From Pseudomonadota bacterium (lineage in GTDB: Bacteria > Pseudomonadota > Gammaproteobacteria > Burkholderiales > Burkholderiaceae_F), in the NCBI GenBank assembly GCA_021823635.1, contig JAKANT010000070.1, positions 1 to 7,462 of the forward strand: a DNA stretch of 7,462 nucleotides. Reading direction: 5' to 3'. This document shows positions 1-5,739 of the stretch, in pieces. Every line of letters starts with the position of its first letter. Position 1 is the first letter of the stretch. Made by a program: the position numbers and the translations under genes. The notes under the pieces were generated by a model that searched no databases, was not told the DNA's origin, and was given only the letters and a program-made list of their open reading frames with translations.

Positions 1-229
1 CGGGGCGCTGCTCGCGATCGCGCTGGCGGCCGCGCCGGCGACGGCGCCGCCGGCCGAACGGGCGCTCGCCCGCACCGGCGGCCGCGTCGCCATCGGCCGC
101 GACCGGCGGTGCCTCCGAATTGCCGGGGTCGGCTTCGGCCGGCTGGGGCTGATCGGCGGGAGACACGAGCCCGGATTCGGCCGAACTGTCGTCGGTGCCG
201 GGCCGGATCGGAGGTACGGCTTGGGTCAT
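1..229 (-). CDS. rluB: Probable 23S rRNA pseudouridine synthase RluB, N-terminal part (runs off window)
   Basis: This frame stays open from an ATG at 229-227 to the window edge (76 codons), so only the N-terminus is present. It begins MTQAVPPIRPGTDD, continues as a Pro/Ala/Asp-rich disordered stretch, and then enters an Arg cluster (FGRRRRRRRGRQRDREQRP, about residues 57-76). No S4 or catalytic domain is reached. The start lies 11 bases after the scpB stop. The scpB stop codon itself supplies an AGGA Shine-Dalgarno (242-239) with 9-base spacing, which suggests translational coupling. In betaproteobacteria the gene after scpB is usually rluB, which modifies uridine 2605 of 23S rRNA, and its product there often has a long basic, low-complexity N-terminal extension. 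The identification therefore rests on context and composition, not on a catalytic motif. Another basic, disordered N-terminus cannot be excluded. Confidence 0.6.
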   Translation of the reverse strand, partial: MTQAVPPIRPGTDDSSAESGLVSPADQPQPAEADPGNSEAPPVAADGDAAAGAGERPFGRRRRRRRGRQRDREQRP

Positions 230-240
230 GTCGTCGAGTC

Positions 241-864
241 CTACGCGGACGCAGGCAAGGGGGCGGAAGCGGGAGTGGACGCGTCAGTGGAGGCAGGCGG
301 GGCCGCCTCGCCGCCAGCGCCGAACTGCAACTCGAATTCGGCCGGAACGGAGGCACCGCTTTCCAGCGGCGGCAGCTCGTCGAGCGAGCGCAACCCGAGG
401 TCGTCGAGGAACGCCTTGGTGGTGGCGAAAAGCGCCGGCCGGCCCGGCGTCTCGCGGTGGCCGATCGATTCGATCCAGCCGCGTTCCTCCAGCGTCTTGA
501 TCACCTGCGGCGAAACCATCACGCCGCGGATTTCCTCGATGTCGCCGCGCGTCACCGGTTGGCGATAAGCGATGATCGCCAGCGTCTCCAGCACCGCGCG
601 CGAATACTTGGGCGGCTTCTCCGGGTTCAACCGGTCGAGATACACGCGCATCGCCGGCGTGCTCTGAAAGCGCCATCCGGAGGCGAGCGCCACCAGTTCG
701 ACGCCGCGGCCGGCCCAGTCGGCGCGCAGTTCCTCGAGCAGCACGCGCACGGTGTCGGCGCTCAGTTCGTCGGCGAAAAGCCGGCGCAAGTCGGCGATCG
801 CCAGCGGCCGCTCGGCCGTCAGCAGCGCCGCCTCGAGGACGACTTTCGCCTCTTGTGCGTTCAT
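241..864 (-). CDS. scpB: Segregation and condensation protein ScpB
   Basis: This is the kleisin-associated winged-helix subunit of the SMC-ScpA-ScpB condensin, which compacts and segregates the chromosome. The 207 residues match the family length. The N-terminal winged-helix domain starts MNAQEAKVVLEAALLTAERP. The family signature follows at residues 86-114 (KYSRAVLETLAIIAYRQPV, then TRGDIEEIRG), and the second winged helix ends with GRPALFATTKAFLDDLGL (141-158). Beyond about residue 168 is a Pro/Ala/Ser/Thr-rich tail of roughly 40 residues, probably disordered. The ATG at 864-862 fits the family N-terminus, although no good Shine-Dalgarno lies upstream. The next gene, probable rluB, starts 11 bases after the stop, so the two are likely co-transcribed. 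scpA is not adjacent; the divergent neighbour is lexA. The identification is secure. Confidence 0.95.
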   Translation of the reverse strand: MNAQEAKVVLEAALLTAERPLAIADLRRLFADELSADTVRVLLEELRADWAGRGVELVALASGWRFQSTPAMRVYLDRLNPEKPPKYSRAVLETLAIIAYRQPVTRGDIEEIRGVMVSPQVIKTLEERGWIESIGHRETPGRPALFATTKAFLDDLGLRSLDELPPLESGASVPAEFELQFGAGGEAAPPASTDASTPASAPLPASA

Positions 865-1222
865 CCGTTTACGTTCAGTTGCTCAGTTGCGTGGGCGTCG
901 GCCGCCTCACCTGACGCGGGCCATGCGGCAAACACCGGTCAGCCGCCTGAGCGGCCGCCTAAACAATCCGAATTTCTTGGGCTCGAAATCCGGCCCGCAC
1001 GGCAGGTTTTGGTTGTCGTTGTCCTGCGCTGCGCGGAGCGGAAAGTCGCGAGCAGTGAGTCGTCCGCGGGCTGGCTGCCGGGTGTGGCGCCAGATGCGCC
1101 GGGCCGCCGCGGCAACCGCCAATGCATTCCGAAATCGCGCAGCAGTTTATCACGCGCTTCCCGCAGCACGTCACCGCGCGGGCGACGACATCACGGATGC
1201 GCGGCCGCTCCGCGCCCCACGC
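865..1222. other. Divergent intergenic region between scpB and lexA
   Basis: About 420 bases separate the divergent scpB and lexA starts. I see no convincing gene here: open frames on both strands lack ribosome sites and have Arg/Ala-rich translations typical of GC-rich noncoding frames. The stretch around 960-1030 is less GC-rich than its surroundings and may hold the scpB promoter, but I cannot place hexamers with confidence. A short inverted repeat, GCCGC-CTGA-GCGGC, lies at 942-955; no T-run follows it, so it is not an obvious terminator. The lexA promoter and operator occupy the right end and are listed separately. Confidence 0.5.
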
Positions 1223-1249
1223 TTGCATCCCGCCCGATCACTGTATAAA
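1223..1249 (+). promoter_or_regulatory. Candidate lexA promoter
   Basis: TTGCAT at 1223-1228 can serve as a -35 element and TATAAA at 1244-1249 as a -10 element. The spacing is 15 bases, shorter than the optimal 17. The -10 lies inside the LexA operator, so bound repressor would block RNA polymerase directly. This is inferred from hexamer likeness and position; the transcription start is unknown. Confidence 0.5.
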
Positions 1250-1256
1250 TTTACAG
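1241..1256. promoter_or_regulatory. LexA operator (SOS box)
   Basis: The sequence CTGTATAAATTTACAG fits the CTGT-N8-ACAG operator of beta- and gammaproteobacterial LexA exactly, with an AT-rich core. It ends 28 bases before the lexA ATG, which is the usual place for the autoregulatory box. No second match lies in the lexA-imuA gap (1924-1960) or the imuA-imuB gap (2738-2882), so this single operator probably controls lexA, imuA and imuB together. Confidence 0.93.
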
Positions 1257-1284
1257 CACTCGCAGCCAGGAATCGCCCATCACC

Positions 1285-1923
1285 ATGCGCGACGACACCA
1301 CCGCCCTCACCGCCCGCCAGACCGAGATCCTCGAGTTCATCCGCAGCACGCTGGCGGCAAGCGGCGCGCCGCCCACACGCGAGGAAATCGCCCGCGCCTT
1401 CGGCTTCCGCTCGCCCAACGCTGCCGAACAGCACCTGCAGGCGCTGCGCAAAAAGGGCCTGATCGACTTGGTGCCCGGTACCTCGCGCGGCATCCGGCTG
1501 CGGGATGCGGTGCTGGCGGTGCACGAGGTTTCGCAGGACTTCGGCCTGCCGTTGATCGGCAAGGTAGCCGCCGGCAGCCCCATTTTGGCGCAGGAAAACG
1601 TGCTGCGGCATCCGGCCATCGACCCGCTGCTGTTCAAGCCGCGCGCCGATTACCTGCTCGAAGTGCGCGGCATGAGCATGCGCGACGCCGGCATCCTGGA
1701 CGGCGACTGGCTCGCCGTGCATAAGCAGGCCACCGCGCAAAGCGGCCAGATCGTGGTGGCCCGCCTCGGCGACGACGTGACGGTCAAGCGGCTCAGGCTC
1801 AGGGGCTCGAAAGCGGAGCTGATCGCCGCCAACCCCGATTACGAGCCGATCGTGGTCGACCTCAAACGCGATGCTTTCTCGATCGAAGGCATCGCCGTCG
1901 GTGTGATCCGACCCGCGCTGTAG
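1285..1923 (+). CDS. lexA: SOS response repressor and autoprotease LexA
   Basis: LexA represses SOS genes and cleaves itself when it meets RecA filaments on single-stranded DNA. The 212 residues carry the N-terminal winged-helix DNA-binding domain (about 1-72), including PPTREEIARAFGFRSPNAAE (29-48) and the wing ending TSRGIRL. A linker of about 15 residues follows, several residues longer than in E. coli. The C-terminal S24 peptidase domain has the cleavage site Ala96-Gly97 (VAAG), the nucleophile Ser131 in GMSM, and the general base Lys168 in VTVKRL. The 37-residue spacing between Ser and Lys equals that of E. coli LexA (S119, K156). The ATG is preceded by AGGAA at 1268-1272, a rather distant Shine-Dalgarno, and by a perfect LexA box. 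imuA starts 37 bases after the stop, so lexA heads an SOS mutagenesis operon. All catalytic residues are intact. Confidence 0.97.
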   Translation: MRDDTTALTARQTEILEFIRSTLAASGAPPTREEIARAFGFRSPNAAEQHLQALRKKGLIDLVPGTSRGIRLRDAVLAVHEVSQDFGLPLIGKVAAGSPILAQENVLRHPAIDPLLFKPRADYLLEVRGMSMRDAGILDGDWLAVHKQATAQSGQIVVARLGDDVTVKRLRLRGSKAELIAANPDYEPIVVDLKRDAFSIEGIAVGVIRPAL

Positions 1924-1960
1924 AGCCGGCCCTTCCTGCTGCGTCTTTCGCGGTGACGGG

Positions 1961-2737
1961 ATGCGTGCCGCCATGGCCTTTACTTCCCTTTTGAATCACG
2001 TCTGGCGCGCCGACGACCTGCCGGCGGCCGACGTCGCCGGCACTCTGGCGAGCGGCTACGCCGCGCTCGATGCCGAGCTGCCCGGCGGCGGCTGGCCCTT
2101 GGGGGCGCTGACCGAGCTGCTGCTCGACGCGCCCGGCTGCGGCGAGCTGTCGCTGCTGCTGCCAGCGCTCGCCCGCTGCGGCGGCCCGATCGTCTGGGTG
2201 CTGCCGCACGACGGCGCCGCAGCCGCACCGGTTGCCCCCGGCATCACGCTGCCCTATGCACCGGCGCTCGCGGCCGCCGGCATCGACCTGGCGCGCACCC
2301 TGTTCGTCGCGCCGGCCACCCCGCGCGAAAGCCTGTGGGCATTGGAGCAGTCGCTGCGCGCGCCGCACCTCGGCGCCGTGATCGGCTGGCTGCCGGCCGG
2401 CCAAGGCGATGCGCAATTCCGCGCGCTGCGTCGCCTGCACCTGCTCGCCGGCCACCAGCGGGCGCCGGTCTTCGTGCTGCGCGTCGCGCAAGCCGCCGCG
2501 CCTTCGCCCGCCGCGTTGCGGCTGCAATTGGTCGGATGCGACGGAGGGCTCGAGGTCACGCTGCTGAAGCGCCGCGGCCGCCCCTTGCTGACGCCGGTGG
2601 CGCTGCAGATCCACCCGCCGCACAGTGCATACACCCAGGCTGAAGCCGCACCGGTGCCGGCCGCGCTGCCGGCACGGATCGCAGCATCGACATTGGCCAT
2701 GCATCGCTGGCCGGCGCCGTCGATCTCCAGCCACTGA
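1961..2737 (+). CDS. imuA: Translesion synthesis accessory protein ImuA
   Basis: ImuA is a RecA-like fold protein that works with ImuB and the polymerase DnaE2 in damage-induced mutagenesis. Its 258 residues begin with a segment matching the family: SGYAALDAELPGGGWPLGAL (31-50), then TELLLDAPGCGELSLLLPAL (51-70). Where RecA has a Walker A loop, this protein has DAPGCGELS (56-64) without the Lys-Thr/Ser, as is usual in proteobacterial ImuA, so ATP use through a normal P-loop is unlikely. The C-terminal core ends near GGLEVTLLKRRGRP; the remaining Pro/Ala-rich tail is poorly defined. A second ATG at 1973 (MAFTSLL) is an alternative start, and neither start has a strong Shine-Dalgarno. The gene follows lexA by 37 bases with no operator or terminator between, so it should be SOS-controlled with it. 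The name rests on family sequence and on the lexA-imuA-imuB order. Confidence 0.9.
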   Translation: MRAAMAFTSLLNHVWRADDLPAADVAGTLASGYAALDAELPGGGWPLGALTELLLDAPGCGELSLLLPALARCGGPIVWVLPHDGAAAAPVAPGITLPYAPALAAAGIDLARTLFVAPATPRESLWALEQSLRAPHLGAVIGWLPAGQGDAQFRALRRLHLLAGHQRAPVFVLRVAQAAAPSPAALRLQLVGCDGGLEVTLLKRRGRPLLTPVALQIHPPHSAYTQAEAAPVPAALPARIAASTLAMHRWPAPSISSH

Positions 2738-2744
2738 GAGTCCG

Positions 2745-2870
2745 ATGCGCCGGGCATCTGTTACGGCTTCCCGCCTGCGCGACGGCCAGTTTGCGCGTCA
2801 TCGACATTCCGCAGACTGCTGCGTGATTCCCGCATCGCTCGTGAAATATGCGGGCGGAGGCGACGCGTGA
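2745..2870 (+). CDS. Possible 41-residue small frame between imuA and imuB
   Basis: An ATG seven bases after the imuA stop opens a 41-codon frame that ends at a TGA (2868-2870), 12 bases before the imuB ATG. The frame fills almost the whole 145-base gap. Its product starts MRRASVTASRLRDGQ and ends VKYAGGGDA; I recognise no domain, signal or membrane segment. The upstream GAGAG is a weak ribosome site. About 60 percent of third codon positions are G or C, well below imuA and imuB, which argues against coding. It may be a chance frame, or its translation could carry ribosomes to the imuB start. I regard it as unproven. Confidence 0.2.
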   Translation: MRRASVTASRLRDGQFARHRHSADCCVIPASLVKYAGGGDA

Positions 2871-2873
2871 AGG
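2869..2873 (+). promoter_or_regulatory. imuB ribosome binding site
   Basis: GAAGG lies 9 bases before the imuB ATG at 2883. The imuB frame is closed by a TGA at 2868-2870, so 2883 is its first possible start. A stronger GGAGG at 2856-2860 stands 6 bases before a GTG at 2867, but that GTG opens a different frame of 48 codons ending at 3013. Confidence 0.55.
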
Positions 2874-2882
2874 CGCGCGCCG

Positions 2883-4382
2883 ATGCCGCTTTGGCTGGCC
2901 ATCGTCCTTCCGGCGCTGCCGCTGCAACTGGCGGCGCGCGCGCTCGACCCGGCGCGGCCGCTGGCGATCGTCGAAGGGCCCGCCCAACGACCGCGAGTCG
3001 CGTTCTGCAATGAGGCGGCCGCTGCCTACGGCATCGCCCCGGGGCTTGCGCTCGCCGCCGCGCAGGCGCTCGCGCGCGGGCTGATCGCTGCCGAACGCAA
3101 CGCCGACCGCGAACGCGAGGCGCTCGTGGAACTCGCCGCCTGGGCCTATCAGTTCAGCGCCCAGATCGCCGTGCGCGCGGGCGGCCTGCTGGTCGAAACC
3201 GGCGCCAGCGAACGGCTGTTCGGCGGCCGCGCCGCACTGCACGGGCGCATGGAGCGCGGGCTGCGCGCGCTGGGGTACACGGCCGCATTCGGCCATGCCG
3301 CCACCCCGCAGGCCGCCTGGTGGATCGCTGCCGCGCGCGCCGGCGGCTGCGCCGCCGCCGATGCCCCCGAACCCGCGCAGCTATACGCGGCGCTCGCGCC
3401 GCTGCCGCTGCGCGTGGCGCAATGGGAGCCGCCGGTCATCGAGGCGCTGCGCGCGCTGGGGCTTGCCACCTTCGGCGACCTGATGGCCTTGCCGCGCGAT
3501 CAGGTCATTCGCCGTTTCGGCGCCGCGCCGCTCGACGAACTGGACCGCGCCCTTGCGCACGCACCGGATCCGCAGCCGCCGTTTGCGCCGCCGGAGAAGT
3601 TCTTCGCACGCCTGGAGCTTCCGGCCGCGGCCGAAGACGCCGCGCAGCTGCTGTTTCCCGCGCAGCGTCTGCTGTGCTCGCTGGAGGGCTTTCTGCGCGG
3701 CCGCGCCGCCGGCGCAACCGAACTGCGCTTCACCGCCGCCCACGATGCGCGGCGCACGCAGCCGCGGCCGCCGACCTCGTTCGCGCTCGCGCTCGCCGCC
3801 CCCGAACGCGATGCGCGGCGGCTCGCGCAACTGCTGGCCGAGCGGCTCGCGCGCGTGCGACTGCCCGCGCCTGCGGTGGCGCTTGCGCTGACGGTGGAGC
3901 GGCTGCTGCCGTATGCGCCGCGCAGCGCGACGCTGCTGCCGCCCGCCCCGGGCGCTGCCGCCGATGCCGGCTGGCTGCAACTGGCCGAAACCCTGCATGC
4001 GCGCCTGGGCTCGGCGCGCGTCTTCCAACTGCAGTGCGCGGACGATCACCGCCCCGAATACGCCTACCGCATCGTGCCGCCCGCCGCAGAGGCAGGCGCG
4101 CGCCCTGCGGCCCCCGCCGCCGCTGCCGCGCGGCCACTGCTGCTGGCTGTGCCCCCGCAGCCGCTTCTCGCCCGGCAAGAGCAGCCCGAGTACGGCGGCG
4201 CACTGCGGCTGCTGGCCGGGCCGGAGCGCATCGAATCCGGCTGGTGGGATTTCGGCAGCCCACAGCGAGCGAGCGTCTTCCGCGACTACTTCGTCGCCCG
4301 CAACCCGCAAGGGCAAACGCTATGGATCTACCGCGAACTGGCCGCTCCGCGCGGCTGGTATCTGCACGGGCTGTTCGCCTGA
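2883..4382 (+). CDS. imuB: Y-family polymerase-like mutagenesis protein ImuB
   Basis: ImuB links ImuA, the sliding clamp and the polymerase DnaE2 during error-prone bypass; it resembles DinB but is not an active polymerase. The 499 residues match the family length. The N-terminus MPLWLAIVLPALPLQLAARA lacks the metal-binding Asp of DinB. At the second acidic site the sequence reads LLVETGASERLFGG (102-115) in place of the DinB SxDE motif, so the catalytic centre is lost. A helix-hairpin-helix region lies near 185-225 (VIEALRALGLATFGDL). Further hallmarks are DDHRPE (387-392), ESGWWDF (451-457) and the end IYRELAAPRGWYLHGLFA. An Ala/Pro-rich linker occupies about 399-418. I did not find a clear clamp-binding pentamer. 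The gene lies 145 bases after imuA, and its end overlaps a convergent exporter gene by 63 bases. No dnaE2 follows. The family assignment is secure. Confidence 0.95.
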   Translation: MPLWLAIVLPALPLQLAARALDPARPLAIVEGPAQRPRVAFCNEAAAAYGIAPGLALAAAQALARGLIAAERNADREREALVELAAWAYQFSAQIAVRAGGLLVETGASERLFGGRAALHGRMERGLRALGYTAAFGHAATPQAAWWIAAARAGGCAAADAPEPAQLYAALAPLPLRVAQWEPPVIEALRALGLATFGDLMALPRDQVIRRFGAAPLDELDRALAHAPDPQPPFAPPEKFFARLELPAAAEDAAQLLFPAQRLLCSLEGFLRGRAAGATELRFTAAHDARRTQPRPPTSFALALAAPERDARRLAQLLAERLARVRLPAPAVALALTVERLLPYAPRSATLLPPAPGAAADAGWLQLAETLHARLGSARVFQLQCADDHRPEYAYRIVPPAAEAGARPAAPAAAAARPLLLAVPPQPLLARQEQPEYGGALRLLAGPERIESGWWDFGSPQRASVFRDYFVARNPQGQTLWIYRELAAPRGWYLHGLFA

Positions 4383-5072
4383 TGCGTTCCGCAGCGCCCA
4401 CCGCGCTCGACTGCCGCTGCGATCGACCGCCGAAACCGCTGCCTTTCCCGGCGCCTGCGAAATCAGATCGCGCAGCGATGACAACGCCAGCAGCAGGAAC
4501 GCGATTGCGCAGGCTCGGTAGGTAAGCCGCGCCCAGCCGTCGCTCGCCGCGGAAAAAAGCCTGGCGACGAACGCGGCGCAGACGAACGCCCACACCAAGG
4601 AAGAAGCCATGAAGCCGGCGAAGAACACGCCATAGTCGAACGCCGCCGGATCGCGCACGCCGACCGCGCCCATCGCGCTGCCGAGCGCCGCCCAGTACGC
4701 CACGTTCTGCGGATTGGTCAGCGATAGCAGCACGCCGGCGCGCAGCGCCCTTTCGCTTGCCGCCGCGGCAGCGGCCGGCGCGCCGAACGGCGCATTCGCC
4801 GCGCGCCACGAATCGACCGCCAGCCACAGCAGGTACAGCACGCCCGCCACGCCAACCGGCACGCGCAGGCTTTCCGCCTGCGCCAGCAGCCCGACGCCCG
4901 CCAAGCCGAGCGCCGCCCACAGCGCATCGCCGGCGAGCGACCCCAACTGCACCGACAGCGCCGGCCGGAATCCTCCGCGCACCCCCTGCCGCACCGTTTC
5001 CGCGAACACCGCGCCGGGAGCAGCGTTGAACAACAGCCCAAGGAGAAAGGCCGCGACGAACAAGCTCAGCAT
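4320..5072 (-). CDS. LysE/RhtB-family amino-acid exporter-like membrane protein
   Basis: This is a predicted inner-membrane exporter of the LysE superfamily, which expels amino acids or related small molecules; the substrate cannot be read from sequence. The N-terminal signature APGAVFAETVRQGVRGGF (18-35), followed by a Gly-spaced helix (VQLGSLAGDALW), and the mid-protein LSLTNPQNVAYW (116-127) are typical. About six hydrophobic segments end near residue 204 (LLLALSSLRDLI). The last 46 residues are hydrophilic and Arg/Ser/Ala-rich, exceed the usual length of about 205-210, and overlap the 3' end of imuB on the other strand. They may be read-through after loss of an original stop codon. I chose the ATG at 5072; a GTG at 5081 would add three residues, and neither has a good Shine-Dalgarno. 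No link to SOS function is evident. Confidence 0.85.
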   Translation of the reverse strand: MLSLFVAAFLLGLLFNAAPGAVFAETVRQGVRGGFRPALSVQLGSLAGDALWAALGLAGVGLLAQAESLRVPVGVAGVLYLLWLAVDSWRAANAPFGAPAAAAAASERALRAGVLLSLTNPQNVAYWAALGSAMGAVGVRDPAAFDYGVFFAGFMASSLVWAFVCAAFVARLFSAASDGWARLTYRACAIAFLLLALSSLRDLISQAPGKAAVSAVDRSGSRARWALRNASGEQPVQIPAARSGQFAVDP

Positions 5073-5215
5073 GATCGACACCGCGAAAGGATATTCGCGC
5101 AGCCTGCAGGGAATGCGGCGCCCTCGCCCGCCGCTCCACCGATGCCGTCAGGCAGCGAGACGCCGAGAAAATCGCGCCGCGTCACGAGGCGGCCGTACTT
5201 TTCGAGCGGCTGCAT
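5066..5215 (-). CDS. Possible 49-residue frame with a twin-arginine-like motif
   Basis: An ATG at 5215-5213 opens a short frame whose product contains VTRRDFLG (11-18), which fits the Tat signal consensus S/T-R-R-x-F-L. The following segment (VSLPDGIGGAAGEGAAFPAG) is only weakly hydrophobic and holds Asp and Glu. It ends in PAGC, which resembles a lipobox. The frame then stops at a TGA just inside the start of the exporter gene. No ribosome site is visible. It may be a decayed Tat signal peptide from a lost gene, or chance. I do not recognise a family. Confidence 0.2.
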   Translation of the reverse strand: MQPLEKYGRLVTRRDFLGVSLPDGIGGAAGEGAAFPAGCANILSRCRSC

Positions 5216-5292
5216 TCTGGATGCCGGCGCATTGATCTCCCATCCGATGCATGGAGCGCTGCTTCCGGAGGCATTCTCCTCAATTACGCTCT

Positions 5293-5360
5293 CGTTGCGT
5301 CGAACCCAACCGCCGCGGCAGGCGGGGGCCAGCTTGAGTGCCCGGTTGGGCGGCGCAAGG
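5293..5360. repeat. Imperfect intergenic inverted repeat
   Basis: CGTTGCG (5293-5299) and CCCAACC (5305-5311) face GGTTGGG (5344-5350) and CGCAAGG (5354-5360), so the two arms pair in two 7-base blocks (one mismatch in the outer block) around a GC-rich loop. A TAGGATGG stretch follows at 5361-5368. The composition recalls short palindromic intergenic repeats containing GTAGGATGG and CCCAACC that are scattered in many proteobacteria. Membership of such a family is inference. No T-run follows, so a terminator role is unlikely. Apart from this and the small frame nearby, the stretch 5082-5421 shows nothing I can name. Confidence 0.4.
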
Positions 5361-5409
5361 TAGGATGGCCGGGATGAGCCGGCATCGCCGGAGTCGATGG
5401 CAAATCCGC

Positions 5410-5413
5410 GGAG
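5410..5413 (+). promoter_or_regulatory. Ribosome binding site deciding the start of the truncated membrane gene
   Basis: GGAG stands 8 bases before the ATG at 5422. Earlier in-frame ATG codons, for example at 5338, lack such a site and would add an Arg-rich, unconserved-looking leader. This supports 5422 as the true start. Confidence 0.5.
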
Positions 5414-5421
5414 ATGGAACG

Positions 5422-5739
5422 ATGGTCGACGAGGCTGTCGCAGCGTACCCGCTGATGCGAGGCGCCGGGCTGATGCTCGTGTGCGTCGGCCTCGGGTTTC
5501 TTGCGGCTTGGTTTTCAGGGTCACGCTGGTACCTGCCTGCGATCGCTGGGGCAATCTTGGGGCTTACGTGCACTGGTCTGGCCGGCCTGTTCGCCCCACC
5601 GCTGCCGAAGCTGGACTTGGACTTGCCCCCGTTCCACGGACTGTTACGTGCTGAGGTCTTCAGCCCTTTCGATGAGCCCGGGTGCAGGGTTATCCACCGG
5701 CGGCGTGGCGCATGCCACGCAGGCGCCGCCGGTGGGTAA
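5422..5739 (+). pseudogene. Small membrane protein of unknown function, 3' end replaced by IS sequence
   Basis: From the ATG at 5422 the frame encodes MVDEAVAAYPLMRGAG, a first hydrophobic helix (LMLVCVGLGFLAAWF, about residues 17-31) and a second one (WYLPAIAGAILGLTCTGLAG, about 36-55). It then enters APPLPKLD and meets the IS3 terminal repeat at 5618, after about 65 native codons. The rest of the open frame (to the TGA at 5737-5739) is insertion-sequence DNA read in a foreign frame. I recognise no family. The two closely spaced helices with a short loop and a GGAG ribosome site make it likely that a real small inner-membrane protein was cut here. The missing 3' part is not found on the far side of the element, so its native length is unknown. 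Confidence 0.5.
5618..5641 (+). repeat. Terminal inverted repeat of the IS3-family element (orfB side)
   Basis: The 24 bases starting TGGACTTGCCCCCGTT match the reverse complement of 6981-7004 at 21 of 24 positions. The end begins with TG, as IS3-family ends do. An extra TGGACT copy sits directly outside at 5612-5617. The orfB stop codon (5646-5644) lies just inside the repeat. Confidence 0.85.

Noticed and set aside
942..955. GCCGC-CTGA-GCGGC hairpin as a terminator or operator between scpB and lexA
   Set aside because: The stem is only five pairs, no T-run follows, and such short GC palindromes are frequent by chance in DNA of this composition.
109..1248. A 379-codon plus-strand frame opposite rluB and scpB
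   Set aside because: It is antisense to two identified genes, has an Arg-rich composition, and runs through the intergenic region up to the lexA operator. No ribosome site or known motif supports it.
2867..3013. 48-codon GTG frame with an ideal GGAGG site overlapping the imuB start
   Set aside because: The translation is Ala/Gly/Arg low complexity and its bases are already used by imuB. The good ribosome site is noted, but there is no sign that the frame is a gene.
3730..5139. A 469-codon open frame on the minus strand across imuB and the exporter region
   Set aside because: It lies antisense to imuB and out of frame with the exporter. Its Arg/Ala/Gly-rich translation has no family motifs. 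Long antisense frames are expected in GC-rich coding DNA.
5691..5699. TTATCCACC in the hairpin arm, one mismatch from a DnaA box
   Set aside because: A single near match inside a transposase gene with no cluster of boxes or AT-rich unwinding region does not indicate an origin.
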